From NCBI GenBank assembly GCA_963741385.1, contig CAVUHO010000006.1, positions 62,001 to 126,000 of the forward strand: a stretch of 64,000 nt of DNA, written 5' to 3'. The first letter of the stretch is position 1. The number at the start of each line of letters is the position of its first letter. The stretch comes from Sulfomarinibacter sp963741385 (GTDB lineage Bacteria > Acidobacteriota > Thermoanaerobaculia > Thermoanaerobaculales > Sulfomarinibacteraceae). The notes beneath the pieces are model-generated. The model did no database searches and was not told the origin of the DNA. It saw only the letters and a program-made list of their open reading frames with translations. The position numbers were made by a program, and so were the translations under genes. Of the stretch, positions 7,147 to 14,724 are shown piece after piece.

Positions 7147-8784
7147 ATGACCGGAAAAGAGCTCGTGTTGGCGGCCATCAGGTGCGAACCTGTCGAGCGC
7201 GAACCGTGGGTGCCGTTCGTCGGCTGCCATGCCGCCCACCTGCTCGGCATCACCGCCGAGGAGTTTCTCAAGTCGGAGTCCAAAATCGTTGCCGGCGTTC
7301 AGAAGGGCATCGATCTCTACAAACCGGATGGGGTTCCGGTCATTTTCGATCTCCAGATCGAGGCGGAGATTCTCGGGTGCTCCATGATGTGGTCGCCGGA
7401 CAATCCCCCGGCGGTGGCATCACATCCCCTCGCAGAAGGCGTGACCCTCGATCAGCTTTCGATTCCGGGTCCAGAAGATGGTCGATTGAAGATTGCACTG
7501 GCAGCGACCCGTCGACTGCGCAAGGCCAACCCGGACATCGCCCTGTACGGGCTCATCACCGGGCCGTTCACCCTCGCTCTGCACCTCCAGGGCACCGACA
7601 TCTTCCTGCAGATGTTCGACGATCCGGGTCAGGTGCAGAGGCTCGTGGATTTCTGTCGGCGCGTCGGCCAATCGATGGCCGACTCCTACCTCGACGCCGG
7701 AGTCGACGTCGTTGCCGTCGTCGATCCGATGACAAGCCAGATCGGCCCCCATCAATTCGAACAGTTCGTGACCCCCCACCTGAAGCCGATCTTCGATCAT
7801 ATTCGTGACCGCCGGGCTCTCAGTTCGCTGTTCGTCTGCGGTCACGCGCAGAAGAACATCGAGGTCATGTGCAACACGCATCCGGACAATATCTCGATCG
7901 ATGAAAACATCGCGCTCGACTATGTTCGGGACATCTGTCTTCCTCGAAAAATCAGCTTCGGAGGCAACCTCCAACTCACGACCGTCCTGCTCCTGGGTAC
8001 GCCACGCGACGCGCAGCTTCACGCCCTCGAGTGCCTCAAGATCGGCGGCAAGAAGGGTTTCATTCTCTCGCCGGGTTGTGATCTGCCGTACGCAACGCCT
8101 CCGGCAAACCTCGAGAGCGTTACAAAATTGGTGCACGACCCCTACGAACGGGAAGTCGTTGAAACGCTGGTCAAGACCGAAGCCCCGGCCGACACACTTG
8201 ACATGAGCGACTACGGAAACGCCGAAAAGGTGATCGTCGACATCATCACTCTGGATTCCGAAGGATGCGCGCCCTGTCAGTACATGGTCGAAGCCGTGAA
8301 GTCGATCACCCCACAGTTCGAGGGAATCGTCGAATGGCGCGAACACAAGATCAAGCACCCCGAGGCTTTGACCTACATGGGTGGCTTCTTCGTCAAGAAC
8401 ATCCCGACGATCTGCATCGACGGCCGCATCGCGTTCGTGTCCCAGATCCCGGCGAGGAACCAACTGATCGAGGCCGTCCAGAATCGCATCTTCGAGAAGC
8501 TGCGGACAAAAATCCAACAGCACAGAGGCGTGATCTACCTGATCGGAGACGCGGAGGACGAGGCTTATCAACGGCTGAAGGACAACACCCTCCAGGCCAT
8601 GGTGGAGCTGGGCGCCGATATCGATGTCGAACTTCGTGAGGTCACGGATCGGGCGCTCTTCGAAGGATTCGGCGTCCTCGCGGAACAGACGCCGGTGACA
8701 ATAACCGCCAGGTTCAGCATGAAGTCCGCGGGCAAAGATGTCCCGGCGCCCATCATCAAGGAATGGCTCAAGGGCCTCACCTGA
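7147..8784 (+). CDS. uroporphyrinogen decarboxylase/MtaA-fold protein fused to thioredoxin-like domains
   Basis: Residues 1-345 form a UroD/MtaA/CmuA-type barrel (start MTGKELVLAAIRCEP; FVCGHAQKNIEVM; SPGCDLPYATPPANL). The zinc-site HxC of methylcobamide:thiol methyltransferases reads FVCGH, so one ligand is displaced, while the later Cys is kept. Residues about 360-445 are thioredoxin-like with a CAPC active site (C374, C377) and a cis-Pro-like NIPTICIDG. Residues about 450-545 look like a second, Cys-less thioredoxin-type fold. The gene is followed after three bases by a cobW-family gene. A thiol-linked methyl-transfer or corrinoid-related role is likely; haem synthesis is unlikely because no hem neighbour is present. 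GAGG precedes the ATG. Confidence 0.85.
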   Translation: MTGKELVLAAIRCEPVEREPWVPFVGCHAAHLLGITAEEFLKSESKIVAGVQKGIDLYKPDGVPVIFDLQIEAEILGCSMMWSPDNPPAVASHPLAEGVTLDQLSIPGPEDGRLKIALAATRRLRKANPDIALYGLITGPFTLALHLQGTDIFLQMFDDPGQVQRLVDFCRRVGQSMADSYLDAGVDVVAVVDPMTSQIGPHQFEQFVTPHLKPIFDHIRDRRALSSLFVCGHAQKNIEVMCNTHPDNISIDENIALDYVRDICLPRKISFGGNLQLTTVLLLGTPRDAQLHALECLKIGGKKGFILSPGCDLPYATPPANLESVTKLVHDPYEREVVETLVKTEAPADTLDMSDYGNAEKVIVDIITLDSEGCAPCQYMVEAVKSITPQFEGIVEWREHKIKHPEALTYMGGFFVKNIPTICIDGRIAFVSQIPARNQLIEAVQNRIFEKLRTKIQQHRGVIYLIGDAEDEAYQRLKDNTLQAMVELGADIDVELREVTDRALFEGFGVLAEQTPVTITARFSMKSAGKDVPAPIIKEWLKGLT

Positions 8785-8787
8785 ATC

Positions 8788-9711
8788 ATGAACAGCGGCA
8801 CAGCATCGATCCCGATGATCCTGATCACCGGCGGTCTCGGCGCCGGCAAGACCACGTTTTTAAACCACCTCCTTCAGCACACGGACCTGCGCAATCGAAA
8901 CCTGTGCCTCATCATCAACGAGTTCGGCCAACTGGGGGTCGACGGCCGCCTCGTCGAGGCCGGCGGGCACCCGATGTACGAGCTCAACCGGGGCAGCCTG
9001 TTCTGCATCTGCATCAAGACGGACTTCATTACAACGCTGAGGGAGATCGCAGATCAGGTGCGTCCGGAGCTGCTCGTCGTGGAGGCTACCGGCATGGCCG
9101 AGCCTCGTGACATCCAGGACTTCATCGACGAACCGACCCTGGCAGAGCAGTTTCAGATTCAGGCCAACCTCTGTCTCGTCGACGCGTCGAACTTCATCCG
9201 CCTCGCGCCGATGCTGCGCGCTGTCCGGCAGCAGGCGATGTGGGCGGATGCTCTGTTACTGAACAAGACCGACCTCGTGACCGGGTCTGAACTGCAACAG
9301 CTTGGCGCCGTGCTCGCGGGCATGAACCCCGCGGCGCCCCAGCTTCCGACCACCTACGGCCGGATTCCTGAGGGTTTTCTCGAGAACCTGCAACACACGG
9401 TTCACCGAGCGGGCCCGCTGTCAGAACCGCCCGACCCGGTGTTCGCGCTGTCGTTCCACCACGACAAACCCGTCAGCCGGGCCCGATTTCAGCAGGTGAT
9501 TTCAAAACTCGGAGAGGATCTCCTGCGGTTGAAGGGGCAGGTTGATTTCGGCGACGGGCCGGAGTTCGCAGAGGTCGCGGGAGGACGCCTCACCATCGGC
9601 GGCGACCAGGCGGTCGCTCTTCACGCCGAAACACCGACAGCTTTCGTCGCCATCGGATGGCGTGCTCCACGGCAGGAATTCCAGGCGGCCATCGAGTCAA
9701 TCTGGGCCTGA
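8788..9711 (+). CDS. CobW/COG0523 family GTPase
   Basis: The 307-residue protein carries the Walker A motif GGLGAGKTT (15-23) and NEFGQLGVDG near 44. The metal-binding CxCC region reads LFCICIK: C73 and C75 are kept but the third Cys is I76. The Walker B-like ELLVVEATGMAEP and NKTD motifs (LLLNKTDLV) follow, then a CobW C-terminal domain. COG0523 proteins load or deliver Zn, Co or other metals using GTP. It lies three bases downstream of the UroD-thioredoxin gene, so the likely client is that protein, either its zinc site or its corrinoid partner. The altered CxCC suggests changed metal preference. Confidence 0.85.
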   Translation: MNSGTASIPMILITGGLGAGKTTFLNHLLQHTDLRNRNLCLIINEFGQLGVDGRLVEAGGHPMYELNRGSLFCICIKTDFITTLREIADQVRPELLVVEATGMAEPRDIQDFIDEPTLAEQFQIQANLCLVDASNFIRLAPMLRAVRQQAMWADALLLNKTDLVTGSELQQLGAVLAGMNPAAPQLPTTYGRIPEGFLENLQHTVHRAGPLSEPPDPVFALSFHHDKPVSRARFQQVISKLGEDLLRLKGQVDFGDGPEFAEVAGGRLTIGGDQAVALHAETPTAFVAIGWRAPRQEFQAAIESIWA

Positions 9712-9895
9712 AATCCATGGGTGCCGCTGATCATATCGTCACAACACCAGCCACGTCACGGCAACAAATGGTTGTGGCAGATTTGCAATGGGTAGTGGAG
9801 CGCGTCGTGCGGTTGGAGCGCTTCATCGCGTAGAAGCGCCCAATAAATAGAGACCCGCACTTCACGTTGTTATATCGTTGCACCCGGGAAAACAC

Positions 9896-10516
9896 ATGCC
9901 GGACCAGCAGCAGGTGGAGGTGCCGAAACATCCGTCTTTCTGGAGGCGGTTGTTTGCGTTCGTCGGACCGGCCTACCTGATCAGCGTGGGCTACATGGAC
10001 CCGGGCAACTGGGCCACCGACATCGCGGCCGGCTCTCGTTTCGGATACCGCCTGCTGTGGGTGCTGGTGATGTCCAACCTGATGGCGCTGCTGCTCCAGT
10101 CGCTGTCTGCGCGGCTCGGCATCGTCACTCGTCTCGATCTCGCCCAGGCCTGCCACGCGATGTTCCACCGCAGGGTATCGGCGGTTCTGTGGGTCCTCGC
10201 CGAGATCGCGATCGCCGCTTGCGATCTGGCCGAGGTCGTGGGCTCGGCGATCGGTCTGCAGCTCCTGTTCGGAATCCCCATGATCGTCGGCGTCTTCATC
10301 ACCGCATTCGACAGCCTCCTGCTGCTCGTCCTCCACTCGCGGGGCGTGCGGATGATGGAGGCGTTCATCGTCGTTCTCGGGAGCCACGGCCACCGAGCGG
10401 TCGCGGACTTCGTGCGCGGCACCTCGGTGGAGAAGCTCCGTCACCGCATCGGGGTGCCGGTGCTGGTCGTGCCTGCGGGCGGCGATGGCAACCCGGGAGT
10501 CGTCAAGGAGCCGTAA
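9896..10516 (+). pseudogene. NRAMP-UspA fusion transporter with a large in-frame internal deletion
   Basis: The first about 160 residues match the start of NRAMP metal transporters, including GYMDPGNWATDIAAGS with the metal-binding DPGN. The frame runs to MEAFIVVLG. It then continues directly as SHGHRAVADFVRGTSVEKLRH and PVLVV, the C-terminus of a universal stress protein. Full NRAMP-UspA fusions would be roughly 600 residues, but this frame has 206. The rest of NRAMP (about helices 6-11) and the first two thirds of UspA are missing without breaking the frame. Such a protein cannot be a working transporter. A deletion at short homology (IVVLG occurs in both domains) or an assembly collapse would explain it. 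A TTG at 9878 is an alternative start. The 184 bases upstream contain a GCGCTTC/GAAGCGC hairpin (9818-9839). Confidence 0.8.
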
Positions 10517-10574
10517 AGTCGCCGGCCGGACCTTGCGTGGCGCAGACCGGCATCCGCAGCGGCACGAGGCCGAC

Positions 10575-11114
10575 TCAGGGAAGCTCCCCCGCCGAGGCCG
10601 GCTCGAAACGCCTCAGCTGCTCGCAGGCGCGCGGGCCCAGGGCCTCGGCCACCGAGCCGTCGGTGCCGGTGCTCAGCAGGAAGGCGAGGTGCCTCAGCCC
10701 GTGGGCCAGGGGGTCGAGCTCGCCGATCTCGGGCGGCCGCGGGTGGAGCGGGTCGGTCGGGCCCGGCGGCGCAAACGTCGGCAGCGGGCGCGCGCCGGGC
10801 GCGAGGGAGCCGTCACCGGCCCACGCCAGATAGGTGAGCACGATCCGGCCGTCGGGCTCCCAGCGCCAGCTGGTCGAGTGAATCAGCCTGAGCTCGCCGG
10901 TTGCCTCCGCTGCGAGCTCGCGCGCCCGTTGGTCCGGATTGATGCCGCCGACCAGCGGACCCTCGGAACGCGTGAAAACCAGCCCGCCGTCGTCCGTGCC
11001 CGCCAGAGCAACGGTGAAAACTTCGACCGCCACGGCGGTTCGCGGCGGGTCCTCGGCAGCGGCGCACGCCACGACGGCCAGCAGCAGGCCCACTGGCAAC
11101 AACGGCGTTCTCAC
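10575..11114 (-). CDS. putative lipoprotein of unknown function, coupled to the TonB receptor
   Basis: I do not recognise the family. Starting from GTG at 11114, the 179-residue product has a leader with a lipobox-like VVAC (C17). The body contains HSTSWRWEPDGRIVLTYLAWAG and a proline-rich stretch near 115-135. The GTG overlaps the stop of the TonB-receptor gene by four bases, which implies translational coupling and membership of the NikR operon. A periplasmic accessory to metal uptake is a reasonable guess. The frame extends further upstream into the receptor gene, but that part would not give a leader peptide. Confidence 0.6.
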   Translation of the reverse strand: MRTPLLPVGLLLAVVACAAAEDPPRTAVAVEVFTVALAGTDDGGLVFTRSEGPLVGGINPDQRARELAAEATGELRLIHSTSWRWEPDGRIVLTYLAWAGDGSLAPGARPLPTFAPPGPTDPLHPRPPEIGELDPLAHGLRHLAFLLSTGTDGSVAEALGPRACEQLRRFEPASAGELP

Positions 11115-13216
11115 TGCAGCCTCACACCGACGGTGAACAGGAAGTTGAAACCGGGGTCCTGGAACTGCCACGGCATCTCGTAGCGGTCATCGACAAGGTT
11201 GTTGAGGTCGAGCGCAAAGACCACCTCGGCGCCTGACCCGGCATCGACCGCCGCCTGCGCCCGCAACGCCGGAATGACGTAATTGCCAAAAGACCGGCGG
11301 CCGGTCAGCGACGTGCTGTCGTAATAGGTGCCCACGGCCCGGAGGTACGGCGAGATGACGAAGCCGTGAGGGAGCTGGAAGCTCGCCCCGAGGTTCGCCA
11401 TCCAGTCCGGCACGAACGGGATCTCGGCGCCGCTCTGACCCGGGTCGAGGGGGTTGTCGATCTCGGAGCTGGTGAACGTGGCGTTGGCAAACCAGCTGAT
11501 GTGGCGGCTCAGTGCGTGATCGAACGCCAGCTCGACACCGTACGAGGTGGCGTTGCCGGCGTTGATGGACTGGGTCTGCGACGGGTTCTGGCTCACGACG
11601 TTGTCCACGATCACGTCGTCGATCCGGTTCCAGAAACTCCGAATTCCCAACCGACCCGTCGACAGCGGCAGGAGGTCCAGACCGAGATCCGCCCCGAGAC
11701 CGCTTTCCGGTTGGAGGTCGGGGTTCGGGAGCTGCCCGTTGCGTCCGGCAACGCCGAGATCGTCCAACGCCAGGGTGCCGCCCACCGCCTTCGGAGTCGG
11801 CGCCACGAAGCTCGATCCGGCATTGGCGAACACCGCCGCTTTCGGCGACAGGTTCCAGCGCACCCCGGCGCTCCACAGTCCCTTGGACCAGGAGGCCTCG
11901 GAGATCCCGGGCGCCGCACCACCGAGCAGATCGTACGACTGCCCGCTGTTGCTCCACCGCAGCCCGCCGCGCAGCACCACCCCGCCAAGGGTGACTCTCT
12001 CCTCGGCGAACACCCCGTAGGCGGACGCGGTCGCGTCGTTGCCGGTGGACTGCACGCCGTCTACCTCGCCGTAGGTCCGGTATGTGGCCACCTGTGCGTC
12101 GGCGCCGAATGTGAGCTGCCCCGACCCGGACTGCGTCCACGTCAGAGTCAGGTCGCCGGGGTAGACGGCCTGCTCCACGCCGTCGTGCTCGCGCAGCGCC
12201 AGGCTGTCCGGATAGAGGTCCTCGCCCCAGCGGCGGTCGTAGGTTCGGGCTCCGGCCATGATCCGCAGATCGATCGCCCGGCTGACCCGGTTGCGATAGG
12301 CCGCATTGACAGTGCCGTACTCGTGTTTGTAGTCGCGGTTCGGACGGCCCACATCGCCGCTGTGGCCGGTGTAGTCGACGAAAAGCGAGACCGACTGGTC
12401 GTCGCCACCCAGGTACACCGTGCCCTTGCCGTACAGCCGCAGCTTCGTGTAGGCCGGGTCGTCGAGCATGTTGAGCCAGGAGTTCGGTGCGCCGTAGTCC
12501 GTATAGTCGGAGCTTTCCCAGGTGCCGCCGAAGAAGTAGTGCAGGGAGCCGTTCCGCCCTTGACTGTAGGCCTGGGCGACGAGGGTGTTCCACGAGCCGT
12601 AGCTCGCCTGCAACCGGGTCAGCGGCGCCTCGACCCGCTCCCGCAAAATGAAATTGGTGATGCCGGCGAGCGGCGTCTGGTTGCCGGCGAAGTCCATGCC
12701 CAGATAATTGGCGTACATCACCGCCGCGGGGCCGCGCTGAATCTCGACCCGCTCCAGCGCGAGCGGGTCGATGCTCATGCCGTCGATGAAGGAGTCGATG
12801 GGCAGGCCGTCGAGCAGGAAGCTGTTGTATTTTGGGCCGAGACCACTGTTGGAACCCCAATTGGCGTCGTTTCGCGACAACGCGCTGACGAAGATCCCGG
12901 GCTGGTAGGTCAACAGCTCGGAGAGATTGCGGTTCGGCAGCATGGGCAGGTCCGCGATTGCCTGCTCGTCGATGACCCGAACCTGCTGGGTCACCGCCTC
13001 CTGCGACTGCGGCGTCTTCGACGACGTGACCGTCACCTCACCGCGGAACGTGGTCGATGTTTCATCCGTGCCCTCTTCCTGCGGTTGATCGGGTTCGTCG
13101 GCCACGGCGTCGGGCTCTCGAACATCCGTCGGTTTGGTGGGGACCTCGGCCGAAAAGGCTGATGGAACGATCAGCAGAACGATCGCGACAACCGGGTGCA
13201 GCCAACGAACTCTCAT
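11111..13216 (-). CDS. TonB-dependent outer-membrane receptor, probably for nickel or cobalt
   Basis: The 701-residue protein has a signal peptide (about 1-23, ending AFSAE). A plug domain (about 55-175) follows with VTVTSSKTPQS, VRVIDEQAIADLP, LLDGLPID and ERVEIQRGPAAVMY. The beta-barrel ends in the aromatic-rich terminal strand NFLFTVGVRLQ, typical of outer-membrane insertion. The gene starts two bases after nikR and shares that operon and its operator. Nickel-regulated TonB receptors carry Ni or Co chelates in other bacteria, and that is the inferred cargo. No ABC permease for the metal is present in this window. Confidence 0.88.
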   Translation of the reverse strand: MRVRWLHPVVAIVLLIVPSAFSAEVPTKPTDVREPDAVADEPDQPQEEGTDETSTTFRGEVTVTSSKTPQSQEAVTQQVRVIDEQAIADLPMLPNRNLSELLTYQPGIFVSALSRNDANWGSNSGLGPKYNSFLLDGLPIDSFIDGMSIDPLALERVEIQRGPAAVMYANYLGMDFAGNQTPLAGITNFILRERVEAPLTRLQASYGSWNTLVAQAYSQGRNGSLHYFFGGTWESSDYTDYGAPNSWLNMLDDPAYTKLRLYGKGTVYLGGDDQSVSLFVDYTGHSGDVGRPNRDYKHEYGTVNAAYRNRVSRAIDLRIMAGARTYDRRWGEDLYPDSLALREHDGVEQAVYPGDLTLTWTQSGSGQLTFGADAQVATYRTYGEVDGVQSTGNDATASAYGVFAEERVTLGGVVLRGGLRWSNSGQSYDLLGGAAPGISEASWSKGLWSAGVRWNLSPKAAVFANAGSSFVAPTPKAVGGTLALDDLGVAGRNGQLPNPDLQPESGLGADLGLDLLPLSTGRLGIRSFWNRIDDVIVDNVVSQNPSQTQSINAGNATSYGVELAFDHALSRHISWFANATFTSSEIDNPLDPGQSGAEIPFVPDWMANLGASFQLPHGFVISPYLRAVGTYYDSTSLTGRRSFGNYVIPALRAQAAVDAGSGAEVVFALDLNNLVDDRYEMPWQFQDPGFNFLFTVGVRLQ

Positions 13217-13218
13217 GA

Positions 13219-13701
13219 TCAGTCCTCCCCTCCACGATGGTGGTGCCCTCCGCCACCCGTCGACCTGCTGGAATCTCCGTCACGCTCATGACCCCGCCAC
13301 AATCCGGCCGAGCTCAGAACCAGCTCGCCGTGCTTGACGCCCCGCAGCCCGATCAGCTGATCGGCGTACTGACGGAGTACCGCGGGTTCACCCTGCAAGA
13401 CCTGAACCTCCAGGCACAGCCGCTGGTCGAGGTGCACGTGCAAGGTCGACAGGACACGAGCGTGGTGGGCGTGGCCCGCCCCGACCAGGTGTTCGGCGAG
13501 ATCGCGCTGCTCGTGGTCATACAGCAACGTCAGGCTCGCCACCGCCTCCCCCTCCTCGCGTTCGATCCGGTCCTCGATGAGGCGACGCCTGATGAGGTCG
13601 CGAATAGCCTCGGACCGGTTGCCGAGCCGCTGGCGTTCGAGGAGTTCGTCAAAGTCCTCGAGCAACTCCGTCTCAATTGCGATGCTGATTCTCTCGATCA
13701 T
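13219..13701 (-). CDS. nikR: NikR-type nickel-responsive ribbon-helix-helix regulator
   Basis: The 160-residue protein has an N-terminal ribbon-helix-helix domain (MIERISIAIETELLEDFDEL, then GNRSEAIRDLIRR) and an ACT-like metal domain. The four square-planar nickel ligands are at the expected spacing: H77, H88, H90 and C96 (HVHLDQRLC). They match H76/H87/H89/C95 of Escherichia coli NikR. A tail rich in Gly and His (GGGGHHHRGG) extends past the usual 130-140 residues and could bind metal. The gene is first in an operon with a TonB receptor and a lipoprotein. A NikR-like palindrome lies 20 bases upstream, so autoregulation is expected. Confidence 0.92.
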   Translation of the reverse strand: MIERISIAIETELLEDFDELLERQRLGNRSEAIRDLIRRRLIEDRIEREEGEAVASLTLLYDHEQRDLAEHLVGAGHAHHARVLSTLHVHLDQRLCLEVQVLQGEPAVLRQYADQLIGLRGVKHGELVLSSAGLWRGHERDGDSSRSTGGGGHHHRGGED

Positions 13702-13720
13702 TCCGCAATCTCCAACACAT

Positions 13721-13745
13721 TATTACTTTTCCAATTTTTGTAATA
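13721..13745. promoter_or_regulatory. NikR operator palindrome
   Basis: TATTAC (13721-13726) and GTAATA (13740-13745) are perfect inverted repeats separated by 13 bases. This matches the half-site/N13-14/half-site design (GTGTTAC-N13/14-GTAACAC) predicted for NikR outside Enterobacteria. It lies 20 bases before the nikR start and 74 before the plus-strand gene at 13819, so it could control both directions. The surrounding AT-rich stretch is probably the promoter. Confidence 0.72.
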
Positions 13746-13818
13746 CTCCTCCGTGTCCCTGGTGTCAAGCGCGGATTATCTCGACCCCTCCAGACGTTGT
13801 GTAGCGAAGGAGGATCGG

Positions 13819-14070
13819 ATGAAGATCGTCTGCCAGGGAAACTTCGTCATCACCGGCGGCTTTGCCATGGCGCCGGCGAACCGCCGGAATACGAGTCCGG
13901 AAGTCATTCGCCGGGAAATGGAAAATCTCAAACAGCTGACCGGCGGCGAGGACGCCTTCGATATCGTCGAGAACATGGGCGACCTCTGGCAGGCCCTCGA
14001 CAAGTGGGCGGCGCTGGAGATGAAGAAGCTCGATATCGCGGCGCTCGAGGCGGCGTTCGACGCCACCTGA
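13819..14070 (+). CDS. small conserved-looking protein of unknown function
   Basis: The ATG at 13819 is preceded by GAAGGAGG, a strong ribosome-binding site, and gives an 83-residue acidic, helical protein starting MKIVCQGNFVITGG. It is mainly two predicted helices (about 30-45 and 60-80), with no membrane segment. I recognise no family. It is divergent from nikR across the NikR operator, so nickel-linked regulation is possible. The frame continues upstream to 13753 without a ribosome-binding site. Confidence 0.65.
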   Translation: MKIVCQGNFVITGGFAMAPANRRNTSPEVIRREMENLKQLTGGEDAFDIVENMGDLWQALDKWAALEMKKLDIAALEAAFDAT

Positions 14071-14200
14071 GGAACAACCGCCGTGCCGTGAGGTCCGGGC
14101 CCTGGATCAAGGACTGCCGATTCCGGTGTATTCTCGAATCCCTCGAACATCCTGGCTGCGGAGAAAAGACGAGGATCCGCGCGAACCGGAGGAGGTCACG

Positions 14201-14710
14201 ATGGCACCACTTCGACAACACGACATGCTTTTGAGGTCTGTGACAACGGAGGAAATCGAGGCGGTATGGGAAGATCATTGGTACGGACTCGTGGTCGGTC
14301 TGAGTACGGTCTTGGTACCCTCAGATGTCGAGGGTCTCGCCCTGGTTGACTACCACGACCAGATCGTCGGATCTGGTGACGTACCACGTCGACGGCCCGG
14401 CGGGGCAGATCGTGACCCTCGACACCATGGTCCGTGGACGCGGGTTCGGACGGTACCTGCTCGAAGTTGTCGAAAACAAGTTTCACACCCAGGGCCTCGG
14501 CAAAGCCTGGGCGTTGATGACCAACGACAATCTCCGCGCGGCGGGGCTGTACCTGTCGCGGGGCTACCGATTGGTGCGGGTGCACCTGAATGCGGTCGAC
14601 CGCGTGCGCGAACACAAACCCAGGTTGCCCGAAAAGGGTACGAGGGTATCCCGATCCGGGACCTGTGGGAGTTCGAAAAGCTGGGACCGCTCGGCCTGCC
14701 GGTTCCCTGA
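14201..14710 (+). pseudogene. GNAT N-acetyltransferase gene with two compensating frameshifts
   Basis: GGAGGAGGT precedes the ATG at 14201. The first frame reads MAPLRQHDMLLRSVTTEEIEAV up to DQIVG near 14368. Acetyltransferase sequence then continues in the next frame (DLVTYHVDGPAGQIVTL, then the acetyl-CoA loop RGRGFGRYLL, MTNDNLRAAGLYLSRGYR). Near 14636 it returns to the first frame for a coherent end (KGYEGIPIRDLWEFEKLG). One extra base near 14368 and one missing base near the GAAAAGGG run at 14633-14641 would explain this. Repaired, the product is about 170 residues, normal for GNAT. Either the gene is broken or the two sites are sequencing errors; the intact reading on both sides favours recent events or errors. 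Confidence 0.75.
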
Positions 14711-14724
14711 GGCGCCGGCGATCC

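Noticed and set aside
11366..13162. A 598-codon plus-strand open frame opposite the TonB receptor
   Set aside because: High GC makes long antisense frames common. Its translation is Arg/Gly/Val-rich without motifs, while the minus-strand frame is a clear TonB receptor.
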